From Saprospiraceae bacterium (GTDB lineage Bacteria; Bacteroidota; Bacteroidia; Chitinophagales; Saprospiraceae): a DNA stretch of 61,827 nucleotides. The notes below the pieces were generated by a model. It ran no database searches, was not told where the DNA came from, and was given only the letters and a program-made list of their open reading frames with translations. Where the stretch lies: positions 1-61,827 of the forward strand of contig JALHQW010000050.1 in the NCBI GenBank assembly GCA_022841745.1, written 5' to 3'. Both the position numbers and the translations under genes were made by a program. Positions 8,933 through 16,887 of the stretch are shown here, piece by piece. The number at the start of each line of letters is the position of its first letter. Within the stretch, counting starts at the first letter, position 1.

Positions 8933-11900
8933 ATGAAAAAACTATTTCATCACTTCGCTTATTTATACCTGACGCTGTCGCTGACCGTCTCAGCCATTGC
9001 GCAAGCCCCCACGGGGCAAGCACCAAAAAAAATGGACAAAAAAATGAAAGCCGAAACAATGCAGAACCCCACGAACGCCAAGCTTCAATCGCCCGATGGG
9101 AAGGTCGTAAGCGCAGCGCCCGTGCGGCAGCCACGCCCGCTCAGCTTCGACTATGAATCGGTGCCTGGCGACCCACTCGGCGTCAAGATTTATACGCTCC
9201 GCAATGGCATGAAGCTCTACATGAGTATCAACGACGCCGAGCCTCGCATCCAGACGAACATGCCCGTACGGGCCGGCTCCAAGCACGACCCCGCCGAGAC
9301 GACGGGCCTGGCGCACTACCTGGAGCACATGATGTTCAAGGGGACGCACAATATCGGGGCGCTGAACTGGGCCGAGGAGCAAAAACTGCTGCAGAAAATC
9401 TCCGACCTCTACGAGCAGCACCGCAAGGAGACCGACCCAGAGAAGCGCAAGGAGATTTATGCCCAAATTGACCAAACCTCCAATGAAGCCGCCAAGCTCG
9501 TAGCCGCCAATGAGTACGATAAAATCGTCAGTTCGCTGGGTGCCCGTGGCACGAATGCCTACACTTGGGTAGAACAGACCGTGTATGTGAACGACATCCC
9601 ATCGAACGAACTGGAGCGCTGGATGAAATTAGAGAGCGAGCGGTTCAGGGAGTGTGTGCTGCGCCTGTTCCACACGGAATTGGAGGCCGTTTACGAAGAG
9701 TTCAATATCAACCAAGACCGTGATTTCCGCAAGGTGAGCGCCGCCATCAACGAAGCGCTGTTCCCGTCGCATCCCTACGGCACACAAACGACCATCGGAA
9801 AGGGTGAGCACCTGAAGAACCCCTCCCACGTTAAGATTCAGCAGTATTTCAACACCTACTACAAGCCGAACAACATGGCCATCGTGCTGGCGGGCGACTT
9901 TGACCCGCAACAAGCGATTGCGTATGCGGAGAAGTATTTTGGCGGCTACATGGCCTCGCCCATCCCGCCGTTCAAGTACCAGCCGCAGGCGGATTTGAAA
10001 GAGGTAGTACGCAAGGAGGTGCTTGGGCAAGAGGCTGCTTATGTGCAAATGGCTTGGAAAGGCGGTGGCGCCAATTCCTCGGACGCCGACTACCTGACAC
10101 TGATTTACCGCTTGCTGTACAATGGCCGGGCGGGCTTGATAGACCTCGATTTGCTGCAAAAACAGCAAGTGCTCGAAGCCCGTGCATCGCTGACTGCAAT
10201 GGAGGACTACTCAACTTTCCAGCTTTATGGCAAGCCCCGTGAGGGCCAGACCTTGGAAGAGGTAGAGAAACTCTTGTTGGCCGAATTGGAGAAAATCAAG
10301 AAAGGCCAGTTCGAGGATTGGCTCATCAAGGCTTGCATCAAAGACCTGAAACTCAGCGAGATTCGGGCCAACGAAAGCAACAGCGCCCGTGCGGGGCAAA
10401 TGACCAATGCCTTTATTTTGGGTACCAAATGGGAGGACTATGTGAACCGCTTCAACCGCTTGGAGCAGTTGACAAAGGCAGAAATTGTCCGCTTCGCAAA
10501 CGAGCGCTTCCGCAACAACTACGTGGTCGTTTACAAACGCAACGGTGCCGACCCGAATGTTTTCAAGGTGGAAAAACCGGCCATCACACCCGTGTCGGTG
10601 AACAGGACGGAGGCATCAAAGTTTACAGAGAAATTCCTCGCAGAGGAGTCGCCTCGCTTGGAGCCTGTTTTCCTCGACTTCAACAAGGACATCCAGACGA
10701 TGAAACTGTCCAGCGGCGTGGAGTTGGACTATATCAAGAACAAGAGCAACCCGACTTTCATGCTCGACTATATCGTGGAGATGGGCAAGAACAGCGACAT
10801 GGAACTGTCCATGGCCATCAATTACCTGCCCTACCTCGGTACCGAGAAGTACACTGCCGACCAGCTAAAACAGGAATTTTTCAAGCTCGGCCTCGATTTC
10901 TCGGTGAACGTGACCGACGAGCGGGCCTACGTGACGCTCAGCGGCCTTGACGAAAGTTTGGAGGAGGGCATACAGCTCTTCGAACACATCCTCGCCAATG
11001 TGAAGGGAGACCAAAAGGCCCTCGACAACCTCGTGGCCGACGAACTGCTGCGCCGGGAGAACGACAAGAAGAACAAGACTGCAATTTTGCGCTCCGCAAT
11101 GGCCAACTACGCCCGCTATGGCAAGGAGTCGCCGTTCACCAATAACCTGACGCCAGCCCAGCTCAAATCGCTCAAACCCGAGGCTTTGGTTGCTAAAATC
11201 AAGGGAATTGCCAGTTACGAGCACAGGGCATTCTACTATGGCTCAAAGGAATTGAAAGAGGCCGCTGCGCTTGTGGACAAATATCACAAGACGGACAAAT
11301 TACAGCCTGTGATTCCTGCGAAGCAATTCAATGAAATGGCCACCAACGAGAACGAGGTCATCTTTGTGGACTTCCCGATGGTGCAGGCGGAAATCATGCT
11401 CATCAGCAAGGGCACCGAAAAGTTCAACCTTGATGAATACGTGATGGCAGAGCTGTACAACACCTATTTCGGTGGTGGGCTTTCTAGCATCGTGTTCCAG
11501 GAAATCAGGGAGTCGAGGGCGCTGGCCTACTCGGCCAATGTGGGCTACTCCTCGCCCATGAAAGCCGAGGAGGCGCACTACCTGCGGGCCTACGTGGGCA
11601 CCCAGGCCGACAAGATGCCCGACGCCATCAAGGCCATGCAGGAAATCATCGAGGAGATGCCCGTTTCCGAAAAGCAGATTGCGCAGGCGATTGAGAGCAT
11701 CGAAAAGAAAATCGAGACGAGCCGCATCACAAAGGACAATATCTACTGGACTTACCGCACGAACAAGCAGCGTGGCTACGACCACGACCTCCGCAAGGAT
11801 GTCTATGACCGCATGAAAATCGCCACGCCGGAAGACCTGAAGGCTTTTCAGGAGAAATACGTGAAAGGCCGCAAGTACACCTACCTGGTGCTCGGCAGCA

Positions 11901-11998
11901 AGGAGAACATCAACATGGACTACCTGAATAGCATCGGCAAGGTGACGCAGTTGAGCTTGGATGAGGTGTTTGGAGATGAGGAGGGGAGCAAGCCGTAG
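8933..11998 (+). CDS. M16-family (pitrilysin/insulinase) zinc metalloprotease, two-domain, exported
   Basis: A 1021-residue secreted metallopeptidase. A signal peptide (LFHHFAYLYLTLSLTVSAIAQ) is followed by a low-complexity Lys/Met-rich linker, then the inverted zinc motif HYLEH at 128-132 within GLAHYLEHMMFKGT. The third zinc ligand is expected in the helix containing ELEAVYEEFN. Two M16 halves follow one another (active N-half, inactive C-half), the length expected for a fused peptidase that degrades peptides in the periplasm. ATG 8933 is used rather than 8837 because the signal peptide starts there. It stands alone between two terminators. Confidence 0.92.
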   Translation: MKKLFHHFAYLYLTLSLTVSAIAQAPTGQAPKKMDKKMKAETMQNPTNAKLQSPDGKVVSAAPVRQPRPLSFDYESVPGDPLGVKIYTLRNGMKLYMSINDAEPRIQTNMPVRAGSKHDPAETTGLAHYLEHMMFKGTHNIGALNWAEEQKLLQKISDLYEQHRKETDPEKRKEIYAQIDQTSNEAAKLVAANEYDKIVSSLGARGTNAYTWVEQTVYVNDIPSNELERWMKLESERFRECVLRLFHTELEAVYEEFNINQDRDFRKVSAAINEALFPSHPYGTQTTIGKGEHLKNPSHVKIQQYFNTYYKPNNMAIVLAGDFDPQQAIAYAEKYFGGYMASPIPPFKYQPQADLKEVVRKEVLGQEAAYVQMAWKGGGANSSDADYLTLIYRLLYNGRAGLIDLDLLQKQQVLEARASLTAMEDYSTFQLYGKPREGQTLEEVEKLLLAELEKIKKGQFEDWLIKACIKDLKLSEIRANESNSARAGQMTNAFILGTKWEDYVNRFNRLEQLTKAEIVRFANERFRNNYVVVYKRNGADPNVFKVEKPAITPVSVNRTEASKFTEKFLAEESPRLEPVFLDFNKDIQTMKLSSGVELDYIKNKSNPTFMLDYIVEMGKNSDMELSMAINYLPYLGTEKYTADQLKQEFFKLGLDFSVNVTDERAYVTLSGLDESLEEGIQLFEHILANVKGDQKALDNLVADELLRRENDKKNKTAILRSAMANYARYGKESPFTNNLTPAQLKSLKPEALVAKIKGIASYEHRAFYYGSKELKEAAALVDKYHKTDKLQPVIPAKQFNEMATNENEVIFVDFPMVQAEIMLISKGTEKFNLDEYVMAELYNTYFGGGLSSIVFQEIRESRALAYSANVGYSSPMKAEEAHYLRAYVGTQADKMPDAIKAMQEIIEEMPVSEKQIAQAIESIEKKIETSRITKDNIYWTYRTNKQRGYDHDLRKDVYDRMKIATPEDLKAFQEKYVKGRKYTYLVLGSKENINMDYLNSIGKVTQLSLDEVFGDEEGSKP

Positions 11999-12027
11999 TA
12001 ATGGAAACTCCGATGAGGCCGGAATAG

Positions 12028-12060
12028 GCGGTCAGCAGCATCAGGCTGCTGACCGCTTTT
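12028..12060 (+). terminator. Terminator after the M16 protease
   Basis: A perfect 12-bp stem GCGGTCAGCAGC/GCTGCTGACCGC (12028-12039 and 12045-12056), loop ATCAG, followed by TTTTTTCTTGTTTT. Confidence 0.88.
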
Positions 12061-12074
12061 TTCTTGTTTTAAGA

Positions 12075-12219
12075 CAACTGCATTTGAAATTGATGTACGA
12101 ACTGAGCACGATTGCAGTCCTTTTCGAGAGGAGGGGTTATCAAACCCCGGCGTTCCGGAACGCCGGGGTTTGATAACCCCTCCTCTCGAAAAGGACTGCT
12201 AACAACTATAAATGCGTTC
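12075..12219. repeat. 145-bp cruciform repeat, copy 1, with an 86-bp perfect palindrome core
   Basis: Positions 12114-12199 form a perfect palindrome with two 43-nt arms and no loop (centre TTCC/GGAA). It is embedded in flanks that match, in opposite orientation, those of a second copy at 25328-25471: the outer ends read like GAACGCATTTGAAATT. The core stem contains GAGGAGGGG here and GAGGCGGGG in the other copy, each with its matching complement, so the difference is compensatory. It lies between two convergent genes and encodes nothing. Confidence 0.75.
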
Positions 12220-12230
12220 ATTTAAATAAT

Positions 12231-13325
12231 TCAGTCCAGCGCATACCACCGTTCCCGCACCTCTACCAAAACGGCCTCTATGCTACCCATATCCGGTACT
12301 TCTGGTAGCCCCGACGCCTCGAACAGCGATCCGATATGGGTGATTTTCTCCTCTGCCCAGCCCAGCATTTCTTCATATTCGAACTCACCTGCCCTTATTT
12401 TCAACAAAAACTCCCGGTTCGGCCTGCGCACCCTGATTTCGCCGTAGCGGGCTATTTCCTCAGCCATGTCCAGCAGGCGGAAGGTGTGCAGCATGTTCTT
12501 GGCGTCGTAGTTCTTGCCATGCGAAACGGTATTGGCATAGCGCTCCGGGTTGCGGACCTCCACCCAGTCCCAGTAGTCCCGGTAGTCCTTGCAATAGACC
12601 TGGTAGCCGTCCTTGTTGAAGCTCATGGTGGCGATGGGTTCCATGCCCTTTGGGATGGAACTCAGCACGACCTCATTCGAAGAGGCCTTGTGCTGTATGC
12701 CCCTAAAGCCTAACGTCCCGTTTGCCCCCTTGGGGTTTGCCCCTTCGGGGGTTTCATCGTAAAACAGCGCATAAGCATCCCGGAAATGCGGGATATTCAC
12801 TAAGCCGCAGCGCTCCTGCTCAAGCCCACGCTCGGCCAACCAATGCAACAGCGGCACGCTGCCCTGCCCCTGCACCACGTAGCAGAAATCGAGGATGGAC
12901 TTGCGCTCCAAGGCCACGGGGTTTACGATTTTCTTGTTCAGCCCTCTCGCCTTTTGTATCTGCGAAATGGCGTAACCAGCGAAGGTTTGCCTGCACAGTT
13001 TTGATAAAAAAAGCTCCGGCTTGATGCGCTCGAACAAGGGGTGTCGGTGCAGCACGCAATCCTCTGGCGTGGCCAGCAGTTCCAGCATGTTCGGGTTGTT
13101 CTTGGCCAGCAGGTCGAAGAAGCGGCACAGCTCGTAATAGACATTGTCGTTGCGCTCGTCGCTGACTTGCGGCAAATCCGTCAAGCCATAGAACTGTGCC
13201 TTCGGCAACACGAAGACGCCCCGCCGGTCGTGGTCGGAAGTCGGCAAATCGGTGCCATAGGCCCGGCTGCCCGTGGTGGCCTCGAAGAGGAGGAGGCTTT
13301 GCGATTTTAGGTCGGCGATGGTCAT
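12231..13325 (-). CDS. RlaP/YcgL-type nucleotidyltransferase (DNA polymerase beta superfamily), copy A
   Basis: A 364-residue predicted nucleotidyltransferase of the COG3541/RlaP class. The polymerase-beta signature GSRAYGTDLPTSDHDRRG starts at residue 19, with the metal-binding aspartates at 31 and 33. The rest is helical and matches the long form of this family. Members are proposed to add nucleotides to RNA ends, and some are linked to RNA ligases; no RNA ligase is seen here. The ATG at 13325 is preferred to the upstream one at 13445, which would add a repetitive low-quality leader and run into the neighbouring gene. A second, different member of the same family lies 85 bp upstream on the same strand. 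Confidence 0.8.
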   Translation of the reverse strand: MTIADLKSQSLLLFEATTGSRAYGTDLPTSDHDRRGVFVLPKAQFYGLTDLPQVSDERNDNVYYELCRFFDLLAKNNPNMLELLATPEDCVLHRHPLFERIKPELFLSKLCRQTFAGYAISQIQKARGLNKKIVNPVALERKSILDFCYVVQGQGSVPLLHWLAERGLEQERCGLVNIPHFRDAYALFYDETPEGANPKGANGTLGFRGIQHKASSNEVVLSSIPKGMEPIATMSFNKDGYQVYCKDYRDYWDWVEVRNPERYANTVSHGKNYDAKNMLHTFRLLDMAEEIARYGEIRVRRPNREFLLKIRAGEFEYEEMLGWAEEKITHIGSLFEASGLPEVPDMGSIEAVLVEVRERWYALD

Positions 13326-13410
13326 GGTTTTAAATGATGAATGATAAATGGTGGAATGATGAATGGCGTGTCGGCGTGAACGCCTTTGACGGGACGGACT
13401 AAAGGCCATA

Positions 13411-14172
13411 CTACCGAATATCCAGTGTTTTACGGTAAAAATCATTGATGGCGTCCCAGGTCACAGGCCGTTTTTCCATGCCCTTTGCAATGGACTCGCA
13501 GCGCTGCATTTCGGCTGAAACGAAGTCGTCGAGCACTGCAACCCGCGGTACTAGCTGGCCTTCCATCGCCGTTTCCTTTTGTTTCAACAAATCCAGGATG
13601 GCTTGGTGGACGGGCGCATTGGCCAGCACCAGCGGCAGCAGTTCATAAAAGTCAATGGGCGGCGGTGTGCCCTTTTCGGCAATCCAAACCGCCGACAGCA
13701 CGGGCCGCAGCACGTAGAAGTACTTCTTGATTTTCACGGATGACTCCTGAAACTCCTTCTCCAACATGCCCGTGGCAATGCCGAGGTAGTGGAAGATTGC
13801 CTTTTTGGGCTGAAAATAACCAAGTGCCAATTCCCAAAGCGCATCGGTGAAGGGTTTGTTTTCAATATAAACAATGGGCGAACTCAGCCACTCGTACACC
13901 GTGGAATTGGAGGCATGCATCAGCCTGAGGAACTTGCGAAAGTCCCAGCCATTGCCGTCGAGCAGTTCACTTGGCATCACCTGGACATTGTCCTCGCCCT
14001 CGTTGACGGAGAGGTACCATTCACGTGGGTGCTGATAGATGAAGCGGATGTCGAAGTCGCTATCGGGCGAGGGAAAGCCCCAGGCCCGGCTGCCGCTCTC
14101 GCAGGCGTAGCGGATTTGGATGCCCTTGTCCTTTTCGATTTGGGCCAGTAGGTCGAGGATGGTTGGATTCAT
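13411..14172 (-). CDS. RlaP/YcgL-type nucleotidyltransferase, copy B
   Basis: A 253-residue predicted nucleotidyltransferase. The signature GSRAWGFPSPDSDFDIRF begins at residue 27, with catalytic aspartates at 39 and 41. It continues IYQHPREWYLSV and PVVYIEN-like segments typical of the shorter form of the family. It shares fold and signature but little else with the 364-residue copy downstream, so the two are ancient paralogues rather than a recent duplication. Both lie on the minus strand 85 bp apart and may be co-transcribed. The substrate is unknown; RNA-end or small-molecule modification is possible. Confidence 0.8.
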   Translation of the reverse strand: MNPTILDLLAQIEKDKGIQIRYACESGSRAWGFPSPDSDFDIRFIYQHPREWYLSVNEGEDNVQVMPSELLDGNGWDFRKFLRLMHASNSTVYEWLSSPIVYIENKPFTDALWELALGYFQPKKAIFHYLGIATGMLEKEFQESSVKIKKYFYVLRPVLSAVWIAEKGTPPPIDFYELLPLVLANAPVHQAILDLLKQKETAMEGQLVPRVAVLDDFVSAEMQRCESIAKGMEKRPVTWDAINDFYRKTLDIR

Positions 14173-14243
14173 GTTGCAATTTTCGGGAGAAATGGGGATG
14201 GGGTGGGAAAAGTTTCAGGGTAGGGGAATTTGATGAGCCTTTG

Positions 14244-14260
14244 TCCAGACACTGTCTGGA
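14244..14260. promoter_or_regulatory. Operator-like 17-bp palindrome upstream of the nucleotidyltransferases
   Basis: TCCAGACA-C-TGTCTGGA is a perfect hyphenated palindrome with 8-bp arms, 71 bp upstream of the start of copy B. No second copy or promoter match is seen. It may be a repressor site or a chance palindrome. Confidence 0.3.
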
Positions 14261-14323
14261 TGTTCCCTTTATAAATCCACTTAGATTGATAGGAAAGGCT
14301 TAGGCCATTTCATGTAGTTAAGC

Positions 14324-14731
14324 TCATTGCAAAAGCAGCTTCTCAAAATCCACCCAATGAATAATTTGGGTCTCACCAAACGGGTTCAGCACCAATAAAT
14401 CCTCATCTTCCGTCAAAAGGTAGTCCAGTGAAAAATCCTTGCAGATGGCCAGTAAATAATCATCTTCAGGGTCTCGGCAAACCCGTACATTGGAGGTAGC
14501 AGAAACCAAGTCCAAACGCTGACCGAGGATTTCGAGGAATTGGGTTACATCCTTTATGGTGAGGAATTTTTTCAGCCGAGGCCTATTCGCAACATCCCTG
14601 ATTTCTTCTATAAGTTCCTGACTGCCAAGGATTTGAACGTCAGGATTGGCGATTACAAGCGCAAGCCGCTCACGGGTTCGTTCGCTGATAAGTGCCCGTA
14701 CCCAAAGGTTGGTGTCAATTAGGATACGCAT
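14324..14731 (-). CDS. PIN-domain toxin of a type II toxin-antitoxin pair
   Basis: A 135-residue PIN-fold ribonuclease. It opens MRILIDTNLW with Asp6 and Asn8, carries acidic residues in SQELIEEI (about 38-44) and RDPEDDYLL (about 87-94), and ends with the TEDEDLL segment, together the metal-binding set of PIN nucleases. It belongs to the group annotated as putative toxin component of the PIN family. The start follows the stop of the 76-residue antitoxin by 3 bp on the same strand, the normal antitoxin-first order. It is likely to cleave RNA when free of antitoxin. Confidence 0.87.
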   Translation of the reverse strand: MRILIDTNLWVRALISERTRERLALVIANPDVQILGSQELIEEIRDVANRPRLKKFLTIKDVTQFLEILGQRLDLVSATSNVRVCRDPEDDYLLAICKDFSLDYLLTEDEDLLVLNPFGETQIIHWVDFEKLLLQ

Positions 14732-14734
14732 CGC

Positions 14735-14965
14735 CTATTTTTTCGCTTGCCTGCTTTTGCGAACGGCCTTCACCTCGCCGATGATTTCATCCATGCCGAT
14801 TTCTGGCACATTGGGTAGTTGTTTGGAAAGTGCCAGCCATTGTTCCAGCGAGATTTCTGCCCGTAGTTTCTTGGTAATCTCGATTTTCTCCCGCTTGGGC
14901 AGTTGGGCGAGCAGGCTGTAAAGCTGTTCGAGCGAAATCTGAGTCTGCAAGGAAAGGCTGGTCAT
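14735..14965 (-). CDS. Antitoxin partner of the PIN toxin
   Basis: A 76-residue helical protein rich in Lys, Glu and Leu (QLYSLLAQLPKREKIEITKK), immediately before the PIN toxin on the same strand. No named DNA-binding fold is certain. The C-terminus is basic (KAVRKSRQAKK). Short helical proteins of this kind, with a motif like LPKREKIEI, are often found before PIN toxins in Bacteroidota and cyanobacteria and are taken as antitoxins. A promoter with both boxes lies just upstream. Confidence 0.78.
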   Translation of the reverse strand: MTSLSLQTQISLEQLYSLLAQLPKREKIEITKKLRAEISLEQWLALSKQLPNVPEIGMDEIIGEVKAVRKSRQAKK

Positions 14966-14987
14966 GCGATGGTGGTTGATTTTTTTC

Positions 14988-15019
14988 CAAAGGTAGGGTT
15001 TTTTGGGGATTGGGACAAA
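14988..15019 (-). promoter_or_regulatory. Promoter of the PIN toxin-antitoxin operon
   Basis: On the minus strand TTTG (15019-15016), a 20-bp spacer and TACCTTTG (14995-14988) match the Bacteroidota promoter; the antitoxin ATG at 14965 lies 22 bp below the -7 box. Beyond it, up to 15235, nothing else was recognised. Confidence 0.55.
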
Positions 15020-15235
15020 GGGAAAGGGCGTAGTTTTGCATTATTGCCGTGAGGCTCGCCCCTTGTTTTCTCACCCGCCGGAGTGCTTGGGAGTGGAGGG
15101 AAAGGATGCAGTTTTGCGGGCGGGGAGGCGCAAGTTGCCCTATGCTAAACTTGCTACATCTAGAATGAATTTTAATATCCACATATTTTGAAGCCGTCTC
15201 GCTAGTGATTTCTAACTCACCACTGACTATAATCT

Positions 15236-16462
15236 CTATTTTTTCGTTTTTGCTTTTTTTCTAAAGGCAAGTACTCCAGCAACTTTTTCGTTTTTCCCCG
15301 TCAAGATGAAATCCTCCTCGTTGATTTTTCCGATTGAATAAACTCCTGAAATGGTTGCCCTGTCGAACGTATTTACCCATTTAGTTTTCCCGTTCCAATT
15401 TATTTCAAAAACAACCGAATACTCATTAAATGCTGATTTGGCGAAATCACCATCACGAGAAGTAGAATACCCAAGCATGACTACTCCTCTCTTGGTTGCT
15501 ACACAATCCCAGAAAGAGTCAGTATTTGTGCCACCATATCTTTTAATCCATTCTATTTTAAGTTGTTTGCTTATTTTACATACGAACAAATCTTCATCCC
15601 ATTCATCCTCGTCATCTTCCTCTTCCTTATCATATCGAGACTTAGGCTTCCCAAAATCAGGAGAATCAGTTGTGCCGAAAAGTAAGAATCCACCGTCTGG
15701 GCTTGGGACTATTTTCTCTGCGCCCTCATAGCCAATTCCCCCAATTTCTTTCGAACCGATGAAGGTACCATCAAGTGTAAGCTGCGTCAGTATAATCTGG
15801 CCGTTTTCCTTATCCTCGGCCTCTTTGTCATAAATAAAACTATATCCTGAAAGCAGTAATTGTCCATCTGCTAATTGAACAACATCAGTTATTTTGTCTG
15901 TACCGGAGCCTCCGATTGATTTTTCCCATAATATTTTGCCGTGCTCATCTATACGCACTATCCATGCATCGTAATTTCTGTTTTTTCCTGAATCATCTGT
16001 GCCAGAATTAAATAATCCAGCAAGTATATAGCCTTTTTCTTTGAGTTCATAAATCTTGCTCAAATCACAAAAAATACCATTAGAATATATTTGCTCCCAT
16101 ATCAACTCGCCGTTTTTATCAAATTTTGCAAGCCTAGACTTACTGACTCTATATGGTGGGTCGATATTTTGTTCCCATGAACCCAGCACCAAAAACCCGC
16201 CATTTTTGTCTGCAATAACATCCAAAGCATAATCACTCCCCCTTGTTCCCATACTTTTTTGCCAAAGCATGTCTCCAGTTTTATCGACACTAACCAGCAG
16301 CCAATCTTCACCTCCGCCGACCAGCACATAGGTGCTATCGTACAATTGAGCAATGGCGTGGAAATCACCCTTGAAGGAAAAATTTGACCAGAGTAAAGTT
16401 TGTGCCGCACAACTTGAAATTATCACATGGAGTAGGATGAAGGAAAGGATGTTTAGTTTCAT
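15236..16462 (-). CDS. Beta-propeller-like repeat lipoprotein
   Basis: A 408-residue exported protein. The start at 16462 gives a clean lipoprotein signal ending in VIISSCAAQ. The mature part holds about six to seven repeats of the kind DGGFLLFGTTDSPDFG, GGSGTDKITDVVQLADGQ and GTRGSDYALDVIADKNGG, each pairing an internal GG(x)D turn with a hydrophobic strand, as in bacterial propeller proteins of the delta-60/WD-like type. There is no T9SS tail. It probably sits in the outer or inner membrane; the ligand is unknown. Its 5' end lies 62 bp from the remnant of a toxin gene, which suggests the region was rearranged here. Confidence 0.65.
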   Translation of the reverse strand: MKLNILSFILLHVIISSCAAQTLLWSNFSFKGDFHAIAQLYDSTYVLVGGGEDWLLVSVDKTGDMLWQKSMGTRGSDYALDVIADKNGGFLVLGSWEQNIDPPYRVSKSRLAKFDKNGELIWEQIYSNGIFCDLSKIYELKEKGYILAGLFNSGTDDSGKNRNYDAWIVRIDEHGKILWEKSIGGSGTDKITDVVQLADGQLLLSGYSFIYDKEAEDKENGQIILTQLTLDGTFIGSKEIGGIGYEGAEKIVPSPDGGFLLFGTTDSPDFGKPKSRYDKEEEDDEDEWDEDLFVCKISKQLKIEWIKRYGGTNTDSFWDCVATKRGVVMLGYSTSRDGDFAKSAFNEYSVVFEINWNGKTKWVNTFDRATISGVYSIGKINEEDFILTGKNEKVAGVLAFRKKAKTKK

Positions 16463-16523
16463 TAGCTTTATTTTGAGCATTTACAAACGAGAACGAGGGC
16501 AAGATTTGGGTTGGTTGGTCGCT

Positions 16524-16556
16524 CGGCGGTAGTTGTGTGTCAACAAGGAATTTCAT
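16524..16556 (-). pseudogene. Stub of a DUF5615 PIN-like toxin gene
   Basis: Starting 7 bp after the stop of the DUF433 antitoxin, the minus strand encodes MKFLVDTQLPP, the first eleven residues typical of DUF5615 (PIN-like, VapC45-type) toxins. After that the resemblance ends and the reading frame runs 63 codons into unrelated sequence overlapping the next gene. DUF433 and DUF5615 genes are normally adjacent in this order, so this is best read as a toxin cut off after eleven codons. Confidence 0.55.
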
Positions 16557-16563
16557 GTCGGGT

Positions 16564-16797
16564 TCACGCAGCTAAAGGTATCACAGATTGCGCATTGGCC
16601 ATCCTCGCCGCAAACAACAAACAAGCCCGAATATCCTCCTCTTCGATAAAAGAGTAATCCGCCAAAATCTCCTCGTGCGTCATCCCAGCTGGCAGCAGTT
16701 CCAGCATCTGCGCCACGGTGAAGCGCATATTGCGAAGCGTAGGCTTGCCATTGCAGACTTTCGGATTCAACGTGATGCGTTCGAGTAATGGATTCAT
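16564..16797 (-). CDS. DUF433-family antitoxin
   Basis: A 77-residue DUF433 protein, the antitoxin of VapBC45-type pairs. Typical family features are the opening RITLNPKVCNGKPTLRNMR and the helix-turn-helix-like TVAQMLELLPAGMTHEEILA followed by YSFIEEEDIRACLLFAAR. The ATG at 16797 is chosen; a longer frame from 17028 would run antisense through paaZ. A TATATTTG box (16820-16813) lies just upstream. The usual toxin gene downstream is reduced to eleven codons, so this antitoxin now seems to be an orphan. Confidence 0.85.
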   Translation of the reverse strand: MNPLLERITLNPKVCNGKPTLRNMRFTVAQMLELLPAGMTHEEILADYSFIEEEDIRACLLFAARMANAQSVIPLAA

Positions 16798-16812
16798 TTT
16801 CCTAATTTTGAA

Positions 16813-16820
16813 CAAATATA
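16813..16820 (-). promoter_or_regulatory. -7 box of the DUF433 gene
   Basis: On the minus strand TATATTTG matches TAnnTTTG and lies 15 bp before the ATG. No clear -33 TTTG is seen at the expected distance. Confidence 0.35.
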
Positions 16821-16887
16821 GTGGATTCGATGGGAATTCTTTTGCTTTGCCCACCGAATCAAAAAGACTTGACCTAACCAATAAAAT

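Noticed and set aside
12114-12199. Palindrome considered as a simple terminator
   Set aside because: A good terminator already ends the M16 gene at 12028-12060; this one has flanks shared with another locus and no T-run.
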